Assembly (NCBI RefSeq): GCF_000429905.1
Contig: NZ_AUCT01000021.1
Location: 83,600 to 147,599, forward strand
Direction: 5' to 3'
Source: Desulfatibacillum aliphaticivorans DSM 15576
Lineage (GTDB): Bacteria > Desulfobacterota > Desulfobacteria > Desulfobacterales > Desulfatibacillaceae
DNA length: 64,000 bases
Part shown: piece after piece, positions 1-8,353 of the stretch
Layout of the letters: each line of letters begins with the position of its first letter
How positions within the stretch are numbered: the first letter of the stretch is position 1
Translations under genes and position numbers: made by a program
Notes under the pieces: model-generated
What the model was told of the DNA's origin: nothing
Databases searched by the model: none
What the model saw: the letters and a program-made list of their open reading frames with translations, nothing else

Positions 1-525
1 CAGCACCCGCCCGTAACGCTCCGCGCGGTTGGCCTCCGTGCTTAACTGCCTGTAAAAATGCCGCCGGTTGTACAGGTTGGTCAGCCCGTCCGTGATGGAC
101 AATTTTTTCAACTGCTCCATCAGGGCTTCCCGTTCCTTCCAGAGTCTACGCTCCCGAAAAACTCTCTGAATGCGCGCCTTCAACTCCGGCAGCCTTACGG
201 GTTTCAATAAAAAGTCGCTGGCGCCCCTTCCTATGGCTTCCTCATAGGTATGGCTGTCCGCAAAACCGGTCAGGACCACAACGTCCGCGTCAAAACGCTC
301 CTTGACGGCGGCCGTCAATTCCAGTCCGTTCATGTCCGGCATGTGGATATCTGTCAGGACCAGTTCGACGGGATGCCTTGCAAGTATTTCAAGGGCGCTT
401 TCAGCGCTCGGCGCTGCAGCGGCTTTATAACCGGCCGTGAGGACCATTTCGTACAGGGCCTCACGGGCCGGTTTGTCGTCATCCACTATCAAAACGCTTT
501 CCAATGGAATGCTTTTGTTTTCCAC
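1..525 (-). CDS. Response regulator with GGDEF output domain (C-terminus off the window)
   Basis: A GTG start at 525 opens a 175-codon reading frame that runs off the left edge. The first ~120 residues are a receiver domain: the acidic pocket VDDD near the N-terminus, the phospho-acceptor Asp in LTDIHMPDMNG, the switch Thr in VVVLTG and the conserved Lys in FLLKP are all present. A short helical linker rich in Arg/Glu leads into the start of a GGDEF domain (ITDGLTNLYNRRHF). The GGEEF active site itself lies outside the window, so cyclase activity cannot be judged. The expected role is phosphorylation-controlled cyclic-di-GMP synthesis in the cytoplasm. The reading frame was derived by hand from the complement strand, and no sensor kinase is visible beside it. 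Confidence 0.88.
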   Translation of the reverse strand, partial: MENKSIPLESVLIVDDDKPAREALYEMVLTAGYKAAAAPSAESALEILARHPVELVLTDIHMPDMNGLELTAAVKERFDADVVVLTGFADSHTYEEAIGRGASDFLLKPVRLPELKARIQRVFRERRLWKEREALMEQLKKLSITDGLTNLYNRRHFYRQLSTEANRAERYGRVL

Positions 526-594
526 TATTTTTTACGTTCCGAGAGGCCCAATGGGCTGATAGTAAGTAAATAACAGGGGGTGATTAGGATAATA

Positions 595-1356
595 TTAAAT
601 TACCATACCACCGTCCACTACAATAACTTCTCCCGTGGTGAAGGAAGAAGCGTCCGACACCAGATACAACACGGTTCCGGCCATTTCCTCCGGAACGGCG
701 TGGCGATGCATGGGGATGGCGGACGTTGCATGATCGTAGATCTCTTTATTGGTAAACAAAGCGCTGGCGAACTTGGTCTCCGTCAGGCCGGGCGCCAGGC
801 CGTTGACGCGAATTCCGTGGGGCGCCAGCTCCTTGGCGTAAGCCTTGGTCAAATGGATAAGGGCGGCCTTGGTGGTGGAGTAGATGCCCTGGAACTCCGC
901 AGGCCGGATGCCGGCGATGGAAGCCACGTTGACGATGGCGCCCTTGGTCTGGGTTTCCATCATGAGCTTTGCGGCGTATTGAATCATGAAAAAGGGGCCC
1001 TTGACGTTGACCGCCCATGTTTTATCCCAAACCCCTTCGTCAGCGCCGAGCATATCTCCAAAGTACGGATTGGCGGCCGCATTGTTCACCAAAATGTCGA
1101 TTTTGCCGAACCGCTCCTTCACCTCCGCAAACAAAGCATCCACTTTATCCACATACCCCATGTTGCAGGCGAGGGGGGTGGCTTCGTAGCCCTTTTCCTT
1201 CATTTTGGCGGCCACGGCTTCCAAGGCTTCCATTTTTCGGCTCACCAGAATGCAGTGGGCGCCGTACTGCCCCAAGGCCATGGCAATAGCTTCACCAATG
1301 CCTCTGCTGGCGCCGGTGATAAGTGCATACTTGCCTTTAAGGGAAAAATCTACCAT
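595..1356 (-). CDS. Short-chain dehydrogenase/reductase (SDR family, FabG-like)
   Basis: A 253-residue classical SDR. The N-terminal Rossmann motif TGASRGIG binds NAD(P)H; NNAA follows around residue 90. The catalytic Ser lies in VNVASIAGI and the Tyr/Lys pair in YSTTK. The C-terminal VDGGM motif is typical of the family. The start at 1356 is chosen over an upstream ATG (1419) because AAGGAGG lies six bases before it and the family begins with such a lysine-rich strand. The substrate is not evident; members of this subgroup reduce or oxidise hydroxyacyl or alcohol substrates. It lies just upstream of, and on the same strand as, the response regulator gene. Confidence 0.9.
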   Translation of the reverse strand: MVDFSLKGKYALITGASRGIGEAIAMALGQYGAHCILVSRKMEALEAVAAKMKEKGYEATPLACNMGYVDKVDALFAEVKERFGKIDILVNNAAANPYFGDMLGADEGVWDKTWAVNVKGPFFMIQYAAKLMMETQTKGAIVNVASIAGIRPAEFQGIYSTTKAALIHLTKAYAKELAPHGIRVNGLAPGLTETKFASALFTNKEIYDHATSAIPMHRHAVPEEMAGTVLYLVSDASSFTTGEVIVVDGGMVI

Positions 1357-1535
1357 ACTAAACCTCCTTGATTGAATATATGAAGGGCATGCCCGCTTGT
1401 TGGAAGAGGCGGTTTTCACAGTTGGATTATAATGGCGCCAAGTCGGCTAGCTTGTCAATCATAGTAGAGTTCCAAAGATTTTTTGATGGGGCTTCCGGCC
1501 GGCGGCAAGGCCCGGCCTGAAAGGATAAGAAGGCT

Positions 1536-3206
1536 ATGGACTTTCACCATTTGCCGAATGAAATAATGGGGGTCTCGATTGTCTTATGGATTGTCCTTGC
1601 AGTTGTTTGGGCGATAATCCTGATCGCTCTGATTCGCCTGCTAACAAAAAAAAGCGCGGATAAATCCTCTGGCGGCATGGGGTTCATGGCGCCCGAAGTG
1701 AAGGACTACCTGGCCGGTCAGCCGTCGCCGTCTTGGCAAGAGTATCGGTCCGGCAGCGATGCGTCTCCCCCGCCTCCCCCTGAAACGCCCAAATTGCCGA
1801 ATTATAAACAAGCCGGGCCGAAAACCTTTTCCGTAGCCGCGTTTATGATCGTGGTCGTGTTGGTCATGGTTTGCATTTTGGTGGTGTTCAGATCGCACCA
1901 GGCCAGGGAGCATGAAGCCCGAATGGCCCAAAGGGCCGCCTTGGAGCAGTCGGCAAAAGAAAGAAAGGCCGACATCGCCGGGAATCGGGCGAATGCAAAA
2001 AAGCCTCCCCAGGCGCATAAGGAAAAAACCGTCGACCAAAAAGCGCTGGAACTGACCAAACACGGGACCCTTGCCTTTCGCGAGTCTGACTATGATCAGG
2101 CGGAGAAGGACTTCCGGCAGGCCCTGTCCCTTATTCAGAAGTCCGAGTCTTTGGCTTCCAGAGCTCTAATAGGGGCGTACAACAATCTGGCTTTCGCCTT
2201 GGAAAAACAGGATCGGGAAGACGAGGCGGAACTCTATTTTTTAATGGCTTTGAAGGAGGCTGAGGATCGAAACAAGCCTGATGACCTGGGCGTGGCCCAT
2301 GCAAAGCAAGGCCTGATTCGGATACAAATCAGGCAGGGGCGCCTGGATAACGTGGAAGCCATGTACGACGACGCCATCAGGATTTGGGACGTTCAACGCG
2401 GCGAAGGCAACGGCAATTCCATCAGCCTCATGCTGGACAAAGTCCGCTTTTTGGATTCCATAGGAAAGAGCGGGGAGGCCGCCGAACTGCTGGAAAAGGC
2501 CAGGGCTTTTCGGAAAATGCATGATCCTCCCCCCAAGCCCGTTTACGACGATGAGGGCAGCCAGGTGGTCAACCTTTCCATCGCCCTTAAATTCAAGCCG
2601 GTCCGGCCAAGCTCAAAAGGCCCCAACGGCGCATGGATTCCAGGCACGGACTCGCTATCGCCCATTCGGCCTGAGGGGGTCATAAAGGAGCCGGATTACC
2701 AGGGGATAGAACGCCGGTACGGCGCCATGGAGTTGGGCGTACCCCGCTTCACCTATTATTTCGCCCTGGACAGAAGCTCCGGCCCCCACCCCGTGATCTA
2801 TTTTGACAAAAACCACAACGGGGACCTTTCGGACGACGGCCCCCCGATTCTGAATCAGGGAACCGGGTTTTTTGCGGCCGCCGTCAGTATTCCGTTTTCC
2901 ACAATTCACGAGCGGTACAAGGGTAAAGAATCGTTCAATATTTGGTTTTACATGAGGGAAAACGACTGGGACGGCGCGGCCAGCCATTACAGCCAGACCC
3001 AGTTGCGCGGCTCGGTGACAATTCAGGATCAGACTTACACAGCATATCTTACGGACACCCGGATCAATGACGGGGATTTTACCAATGACGGCATTTATCT
3101 GGACATTGATGAGGACGGGAAGATAGATTCGGAGACGGAGCACATTGGCTTCGGTCAAACCCTTGATTTGGGAGGCCAAAGCTATCGTTTTTTGATCACG
3201 CCATAG
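1536..3206 (+). CDS. Membrane-anchored TPR protein with Asp-rich Ca-binding-like loops
   Basis: A 556-residue protein of unknown function. Two hydrophobic segments are visible, near residues 12-37 and 100-120, separated by a proline-rich linker (SPPPPPET). After a charged Lys/Arg/Ala stretch comes a TPR-type region (~165-330) with the A..Y..A/L..A pattern. The C-terminal third (~370-556) has no family I recognise but carries acidic loops such as DKNHNGDLSDD and DIDEDGKIDSE that resemble EF-hand or dockerin-type calcium loops. With two membrane segments the C-terminal half would probably be cytoplasmic or periplasmic depending on the orientation of the first segment. Spacing to the following MBL gene is 80 bases. 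Confidence 0.75.
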   Translation: MDFHHLPNEIMGVSIVLWIVLAVVWAIILIALIRLLTKKSADKSSGGMGFMAPEVKDYLAGQPSPSWQEYRSGSDASPPPPPETPKLPNYKQAGPKTFSVAAFMIVVVLVMVCILVVFRSHQAREHEARMAQRAALEQSAKERKADIAGNRANAKKPPQAHKEKTVDQKALELTKHGTLAFRESDYDQAEKDFRQALSLIQKSESLASRALIGAYNNLAFALEKQDREDEAELYFLMALKEAEDRNKPDDLGVAHAKQGLIRIQIRQGRLDNVEAMYDDAIRIWDVQRGEGNGNSISLMLDKVRFLDSIGKSGEAAELLEKARAFRKMHDPPPKPVYDDEGSQVVNLSIALKFKPVRPSSKGPNGAWIPGTDSLSPIRPEGVIKEPDYQGIERRYGAMELGVPRFTYYFALDRSSGPHPVIYFDKNHNGDLSDDGPPILNQGTGFFAAAVSIPFSTIHERYKGKESFNIWFYMRENDWDGAASHYSQTQLRGSVTIQDQTYTAYLTDTRINDGDFTNDGIYLDIDEDGKIDSETEHIGFGQTLDLGGQSYRFLITP

Positions 3207-3286
3207 CATAATAATTAAGGTCGGGGCTTGCCGCCGGAGAAACCCGGCAAGGCGCCAAAGCCTTATAGGAGGGGAAAGCAGCAATC

Positions 3287-4186
3287 ATGGCAGAGATGTA
3301 CCCAAAACAATTTTCCGAACATGTGTGGATACTCGTAAATCAGGGATACCCGATTTTTTTAGTCAAAGGAAACAAGGAATGCGCTTTGGTGGAGGGCAGC
3401 CTGTCGTGCGCCGCCCCCATGGCCATGGCCCAGTTTCAGGAAATTGGCGTGGACGTTCCGCTAAAATATCTGCTGGTGGCTCACGAGCATTCGGACCACG
3501 TTTGCGGCTTTGTGACCCTGAAAAAAGAAAGCCCTGAACTCATTATTGCCGGCTCGCAGATTGCGGCGGACATCCTGGCCAAAGAAAAGGTCATGACCAA
3601 GTTTGTCATAGAAGACAAGGTGTTCGGGGATGTGTTGCTGGGCCTGAATCTGGTTGATTCCAGCCCGGAAATGCTTCCGCCGGAACCCATGGTCCTGGAC
3701 GAGATCATAGAGCCGGGGCGGGTTTTGGATCTCGGAGGGGTGACTATAGAGGCCATTGCAACGCCCGGTCACTCGCCGGGCAGCCTGTCTTTTTTTGTAG
3801 AGCCGGACAAAACCCTGCTTATGTCGGACGCCGCCGGCCTGGGGGGAAGCCTGACCCAGGTCTACCCCATGTTTTTTTATAGCTTTGAAAAGTCTGTGAA
3901 GTCTTTGAAAACGCTCAAGGCGACCAATCCCGAAAGGCTCGCTCTTGGGCACGACCTGGTTGTGGAAGGCGCGGACGACTGCCAGGCTTTTCTGGATCGC
4001 GCCATTGCCGCAACATACGAAATGCAGGCGGACATGAAAGAGCAACTGGCCCAGGGGCGTACGGAAGACGAGGTCGCTCTGGACTGGGCTCACAGGATGC
4101 ACGCCTTTGGGATGTTTGAGCTTTTTCCTGACGAAAATCTGATGTCCTACACCAGCCTTTTGCTAAAAAGGGCTTTGGAAGCCTGA
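3287..4186 (+). CDS. Metallo-beta-lactamase-fold hydrolase
   Basis: A 299-residue MBL-fold protein. The metal-binding signature HEHSDH is at about residue 66, with further ligands in GHSPG (~160), the Asp of MSDAAG (~180) and the His of LGHD (~220). A C-terminal helical extension of ~80 residues follows the fold. The start has a good Shine-Dalgarno (GGAGGGG) ten or so bases upstream. The substrate is unknown; glyoxalase-II-like thioesters, lactones or a redox role are all possible, and the flavodoxin-like gene 1.5 kb downstream does not decide this. It is probably co-transcribed with the NfeD gene 27 bases downstream. Confidence 0.88.
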   Translation: MAEMYPKQFSEHVWILVNQGYPIFLVKGNKECALVEGSLSCAAPMAMAQFQEIGVDVPLKYLLVAHEHSDHVCGFVTLKKESPELIIAGSQIAADILAKEKVMTKFVIEDKVFGDVLLGLNLVDSSPEMLPPEPMVLDEIIEPGRVLDLGGVTIEAIATPGHSPGSLSFFVEPDKTLLMSDAAGLGGSLTQVYPMFFYSFEKSVKSLKTLKATNPERLALGHDLVVEGADDCQAFLDRAIAATYEMQADMKEQLAQGRTEDEVALDWAHRMHAFGMFELFPDENLMSYTSLLLKRALEA

Positions 4187-4213
4187 TCGGCTGCTTTATG
4201 AAAGGACCCGCCC

Positions 4214-4678
4214 ATGATCGAAGCAATTACCAGCCCCATTTTAATTTGGTTTATCATTGGCTTGGCTCTGATTCTTGCAGAGTTCGCCGTGCCGGGCATT
4301 ATTTTGATTTTTTTCGGCATTGGCGCCTGGGTGGTCAGCGCCATGTGCGCGGTAATTGACGCCTCTCTGAACACCCAGTTGTTCGTGTTCTTGATCTCCT
4401 CGGTTCTTTCATTGGCGCTTTTGCGGACATGGGTGAAAAAAACCTTTGTAGGGAACGCCATGGACGGGGAAAGCTCTTTTAACAGCGACGAGCTTGTGGG
4501 TCAAAAAGCAGTAACCGTTCATGAAATCAAGCCGGGTTTTACGGGCAAAGTGGAGTTCCGGGGCACACGTTGGAACGCTGTGGCCGATGAGTTGATAGAG
4601 GAATCTCAGCCTGTGGAAATCGTTCGTCAGGAAAACATTACGCTTGTCGTAAAACCAATAAAAAACGCTGACCAATAG
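4214..4678 (+). CDS. NfeD-like membrane protein
   Basis: A 154-residue short-form NfeD protein: three or four hydrophobic segments in residues 5-78, then a soluble OB-fold-like C-terminal domain (about 90-150) containing the GLVG-type element (here DELVGQKAVT) and the characteristic FRGTRWNAV motif. NfeD proteins without the protease domain are encoded beside SPFH proteins and are thought to act with them in membrane microdomains. That is exactly the arrangement here, with the SPFH gene starting 30 bases downstream. Confidence 0.9.
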   Translation: MIEAITSPILIWFIIGLALILAEFAVPGIILIFFGIGAWVVSAMCAVIDASLNTQLFVFLISSVLSLALLRTWVKKTFVGNAMDGESSFNSDELVGQKAVTVHEIKPGFTGKVEFRGTRWNAVADELIEESQPVEIVRQENITLVVKPIKNADQ

Positions 4679-4708
4679 TCATAACCAAAATAAATAAGGA
4701 GAAAGCAG

Positions 4709-5656
4709 ATGAACTTAAGTCCTACGAGCATTATTTGGTCCCTCATAATACTGGGGACGCTGAGTTTGGTGGTTATTACTCTTTTTAAAACCGCTCGAGT
4801 CGTTCCTCAAAAGTCGGCGTTCATCGTGGAACGGCTGGGAAAATATAGAAAAACCCTGGAGGCGGGCTTTCACATTTTGTGGCCGTTTTTTGACTCCGTG
4901 GAATACAAGCACACTTTAAAAGAACAAGCCATCGACGTGCCGCCCCAGGCCTGCATCACCAAGGACAACATCGCCGTGGAAGTGGACGGGATTTTGTACC
5001 TTCAGGTGGTGGACCCGGTCAAGGCTTCCTACGGCATTAACAATTACCAATTTGCGTCCACCCAGTTGGCCCAGACCACCATGCGCAGCGTCATCGGCAA
5101 GCTGGATTTGGACAAAACCTTTGAAGAGCGCGACTCCATCAACAACGCCATCGTGGACGCCGTGGACAAGGCTTCGGACCCCTGGGGCGTAAAAGTCACC
5201 CGGTACGAGGTCAAAAACATCCTGCCGCCCAAAAGCATCAAGGACGCCATGGAAAAACAAATGCGCGCCGAGCGGGAAAAGCGCGCCATGATCGCCGAGT
5301 CCGAAGGCGAAAAGCAGGCCAAGATCAACCGGGCCCAGGGCGATAAGCAGGAGTTGATTGAGCGGTCCGAGGGCGAAAAGCAAAAGCGAATCAACGAAGC
5401 GGACGGTAAGGCCCAGGAAATTTTGCGCATCGCCGCGGCTACTGCCCGGGGGCTTCGGGAAATCGCCGACGCCATCAACCAGGAAGGCGGCATGAACGCC
5501 GTGAACCTGCGCATTGCGGAAGGCTATCTTCAGGAATTCGGCAAACTCGCCAAGGAAAACAATACCATGATCGTCCCCACGGACCTGTCCGACGTGTCGG
5601 GCGTGTTGGCGGCCATTGGCTCCGTTTTAAAAGACACCAAGACAATAGGCCAATAA
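4709..5656 (+). CDS. SPFH/Band 7 (stomatin/QmcA-like) membrane protein
   Basis: A 315-residue SPFH protein. A single N-terminal membrane anchor (residues ~8-27) is followed by the Band 7 core with the conserved VERLGKY segment and the RSVIGK region, then a long charged coiled coil rich in EREKRAMIAESEGEKQ-type repeats, and a short C-terminal tail. Length and layout match QmcA/stomatin. Such proteins form large cage-like oligomers on the membrane and modulate membrane proteases or lipid domains. It follows its usual partner NfeD in an evident two-gene operon; AAGGAGAAAG lies before the start. Confidence 0.93.
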   Translation: MNLSPTSIIWSLIILGTLSLVVITLFKTARVVPQKSAFIVERLGKYRKTLEAGFHILWPFFDSVEYKHTLKEQAIDVPPQACITKDNIAVEVDGILYLQVVDPVKASYGINNYQFASTQLAQTTMRSVIGKLDLDKTFEERDSINNAIVDAVDKASDPWGVKVTRYEVKNILPPKSIKDAMEKQMRAEREKRAMIAESEGEKQAKINRAQGDKQELIERSEGEKQKRINEADGKAQEILRIAAATARGLREIADAINQEGGMNAVNLRIAEGYLQEFGKLAKENNTMIVPTDLSDVSGVLAAIGSVLKDTKTIGQ

Positions 5657-5692
5657 TCAGACAATGCTTACGCGAATGGAGGAGGGGAAAGC

Positions 5693-6547
5693 ATGACACA
5701 GGAGAAGCAACGTACGGCCTTGGTAATTTATCATTCCAACACGGGCAACACCGCCACCCTGGCGAAAGAGGCGGCCGCAACGTTGGAGGACATGGGCTGG
5801 GCCGTCAATCAGACGCCATTGGAAAAAGCCCCCAGGATTTTTCCCGGCGGAAACCCGGACCTGCTTTTGATGGGTACGCCCATTCATTTTTGGCAAGTTC
5901 CGGTTCCGGCCATGGAAATGATTCGGAATCTGCCTAATTTTCCGGGCGCCGGGGCCTTTGTTTTTTTAACCTACGGCACGGTTTTCGATGGAAACGCTCC
6001 GCACCAATTGGCCGTGGAAGTGGAGAAAAAGGGCGCAAAGGTGCTTGGCGGCGCCTCTGTGCTTTCGCCCCACAATTTTAAGATGACTCCGGACCAACGG
6101 CTTGGCGACCTTTATGACGACTTTGGCAAAGGCCAGCCCGACGCCCGGGTTCTGGCGGATTTTCGGGCCGCCGTGCGCTCCGTAGCCGCCAAGGTGGAAA
6201 GCGGCGTTCAGGACTTTGATATTAAAGACTTGCGCTCCCCCAAGCCTGTGATTACATTTCTGGACGGCCTGATGCCGGTGTCCATGCAGAAAAAAGCCCT
6301 GCCCAAGGTGACGTGGGTGGAGGAATCCTGCAAAGATTGCGGCATGTGCGTCGAAAATTGCACGACGGGAAGCATCAGTTCGGTAAATGGCAAGATCACG
6401 ACCAATCACGATACGTGCTATCGGTGCTATCAGTGCTTGTGGACGTGCAAGTCCAATGCCCGGACCGTAAACTTGTCTGCCATGGCCGGCGTGTTAAGAG
6501 GCTTAAAAAAAGCGGTTAAGAATCCGGGGACCCGGATTATGGTCTAA
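5693..6547 (+). CDS. Flavodoxin-ferredoxin fusion protein (EFR1 family)
   Basis: A 284-residue fusion. Residues 8-150 form a flavodoxin-like domain with the FMN phosphate-binding loop HSNTGNTA. Residues ~205-265 carry two 4Fe-4S motifs: CKDCGMCVENC and CYRCYQCLWTC. This organisation is that of the EFR1-type ferrodoxins, which are common in strict anaerobes and are presumed low-potential electron carriers in the cytoplasm. A GGAGGGGAAAGC ribosome site precedes the ATG. A partner enzyme is not obvious; the ABC exporter that follows does not need electrons. Confidence 0.88.
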   Translation: MTQEKQRTALVIYHSNTGNTATLAKEAAATLEDMGWAVNQTPLEKAPRIFPGGNPDLLLMGTPIHFWQVPVPAMEMIRNLPNFPGAGAFVFLTYGTVFDGNAPHQLAVEVEKKGAKVLGGASVLSPHNFKMTPDQRLGDLYDDFGKGQPDARVLADFRAAVRSVAAKVESGVQDFDIKDLRSPKPVITFLDGLMPVSMQKKALPKVTWVEESCKDCGMCVENCTTGSISSVNGKITTNHDTCYRCYQCLWTCKSNARTVNLSAMAGVLRGLKKAVKNPGTRIMV

Positions 6548-6575
6548 ATATTAAGCAAACAGCAGCCAGGTTTAA

Positions 6576-8351
6576 TTGAAGAAAGAGTCCAAACGCCTTT
6601 CCTTCAGGGAAGCATTCAGAGAGTTCGCCCCCCTTAAAAAGGCCTTTGTGGATAACTGGAAGGGCTTGGCTGTAGGACTCCTGTGCCTGACCCTTGTGGA
6701 CGGGATCCAGCTTTACATGCCCTTTATCATCAAAGACGCCGTGGACGCCCTCACACGCAGGGTCGCCGCGGCGTCCGATCTTTTATCCTATGCATTGCTG
6801 ATTCTCTGCCTGGCCGGAATCGCGGGCGCCGTGCGATACATCTGGCGCACCCTGCTGCTGGGCCACGCCCGGATTGTGGAGCGCGGTTTGCGCGCCCGCC
6901 TGTACGGCCACATCCAGACTCTTTCCGCTTCGTTTTTTCAGGACATGCCCACCGGCGACCTCATGGCCCGGTCCACCAACGACATCAACTCCATCCGCAT
7001 GGCCACGGGCATCGGCCTGGTTTCCCTGCTGGACGGCACCCTTATGGCCGGCGCGGCCATCTGCATCATGGTCTACATCCACCCGCTTCTGACCCTTATC
7101 GCCATGATTCCGGCGCCATTGGTTGTTTTGGCGAGCCGGCGCTTCAGCCGCAGAATGGCCGCGGGATACGAAGCCACCCAGCGCAGTTTCGGCGATGTGA
7201 CCGAAAGGGTGCGGGAGGCCTTTGCAGGCATCCGGGTGGTGAAAGCCTACGGCCGCGAGGAATGGACCCGGCAGCGGGTGCACGAAAAAAGCCAGGATTA
7301 CGTGGCGGTGAACCTGCGTCTGGCCAAAAGCCTGGGCATGTTTTATCCGCTCATGGCCATCTTCACCAACGTGGGGCTGGCCGTGGTGGTGGGCCTGGGC
7401 GGCAGGCTGGCCATTATGGACCAGATCAGCATCGGCGACTTTGTGGCCTTTACCGTATACCTCAACCTGCTTACATGGCCCATGATGGCCATGGGCTGGG
7501 TGACCAATCTGGTGCAGCGCGGCGGTGCGTCCATGCGGCGCATCAACGGTATATTGACCACCATGCCGGAGATCGTCAGCCGGGCGCCGGACGACGGAAA
7601 GCTCATCCTGGACGGCGGAATTTCCGTTAAGTCGCTTAATTTTCATCATCCCGGCGTAAAAGCACCGGCCCTGGACGATCTAAGCCTGGAAATCCCCAAA
7701 GGCTCCGTCACCGCCATTGTCGGCCCGGTGGGCTGCGGCAAAAGCACCCTGCTGCATACCCTGGTGCGCCTTATGGACCCGCCCGAAGGCGCGGTGTTTT
7801 TCGACGGCAGGGACGTCCACGACATCCCCCTGGGCCAGCTTAGGCGCAGCCTGGGCTTCGTCACACAGATCGCCACGGTGTTTTCCGATTCCATTGAAGC
7901 CAACGTGGTGTTCGGCCGGCCGGACATATCCCGTGAAAGGGCTTTGGAAGCCCTGGCCGCAGCCAGCTTTGACCAGGAAGTCCTGGAGATGGAGAAGGGC
8001 CTGGACACCCTGGTGGGCGAGCGGGGCATCACCCTGTCCGGGGGCCAAAGGCAGCGTTTGTGCCTGGCCAGGGCCATGGTGGAAGATCCGCCCATTCTGA
8101 TTTTGGACGACGCCTTGTCCATGGTGGACACCCGGACCGAGGAAAAAATCGTCAACCAACTTTTGTCCCACCGCCAGGGCAGGACCACCATTTTGGTGAC
8201 GCACCGAATGTCCACCCTAAAGCGGGCGGACAACATATTCGTGTTGGATAAGGGCCGCATCGTTGAGTCGGGCAAGCATCAGGATTTGATCGATCATAAC
8301 GGCCTGTACGCGGCTTTGTACCGGCGGCAGCAATTGAGCAACGGGTTGTAA
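6576..8351 (+). CDS. ABC exporter half-transporter 1 (subunit with degenerate Walker B)
   Basis: A 591-residue type IV ABC exporter half: about six membrane helices in residues 25-320, then a nucleotide-binding domain. Walker A is GPVGCGKST (~385) and the signature LSGGQRQ (~487) is canonical, but Walker B reads ILILDD, with Asp in place of the catalytic Glu. This is the hallmark of the non-hydrolysing side of heterodimeric exporters such as TM287/288 and BmrCD. The start is TTG at 6576 with only a weak AGG upstream. Its partner starts three bases after the stop, so the two are translationally coupled. Substrate (drug, lipid or peptide) cannot be inferred. Confidence 0.92.
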   Translation: MKKESKRLSFREAFREFAPLKKAFVDNWKGLAVGLLCLTLVDGIQLYMPFIIKDAVDALTRRVAAASDLLSYALLILCLAGIAGAVRYIWRTLLLGHARIVERGLRARLYGHIQTLSASFFQDMPTGDLMARSTNDINSIRMATGIGLVSLLDGTLMAGAAICIMVYIHPLLTLIAMIPAPLVVLASRRFSRRMAAGYEATQRSFGDVTERVREAFAGIRVVKAYGREEWTRQRVHEKSQDYVAVNLRLAKSLGMFYPLMAIFTNVGLAVVVGLGGRLAIMDQISIGDFVAFTVYLNLLTWPMMAMGWVTNLVQRGGASMRRINGILTTMPEIVSRAPDDGKLILDGGISVKSLNFHHPGVKAPALDDLSLEIPKGSVTAIVGPVGCGKSTLLHTLVRLMDPPEGAVFFDGRDVHDIPLGQLRRSLGFVTQIATVFSDSIEANVVFGRPDISRERALEALAAASFDQEVLEMEKGLDTLVGERGITLSGGQRQRLCLARAMVEDPPILILDDALSMVDTRTEEKIVNQLLSHRQGRTTILVTHRMSTLKRADNIFVLDKGRIVESGKHQDLIDHNGLYAALYRRQQLSNGL

Positions 8352-8353
8352 TC

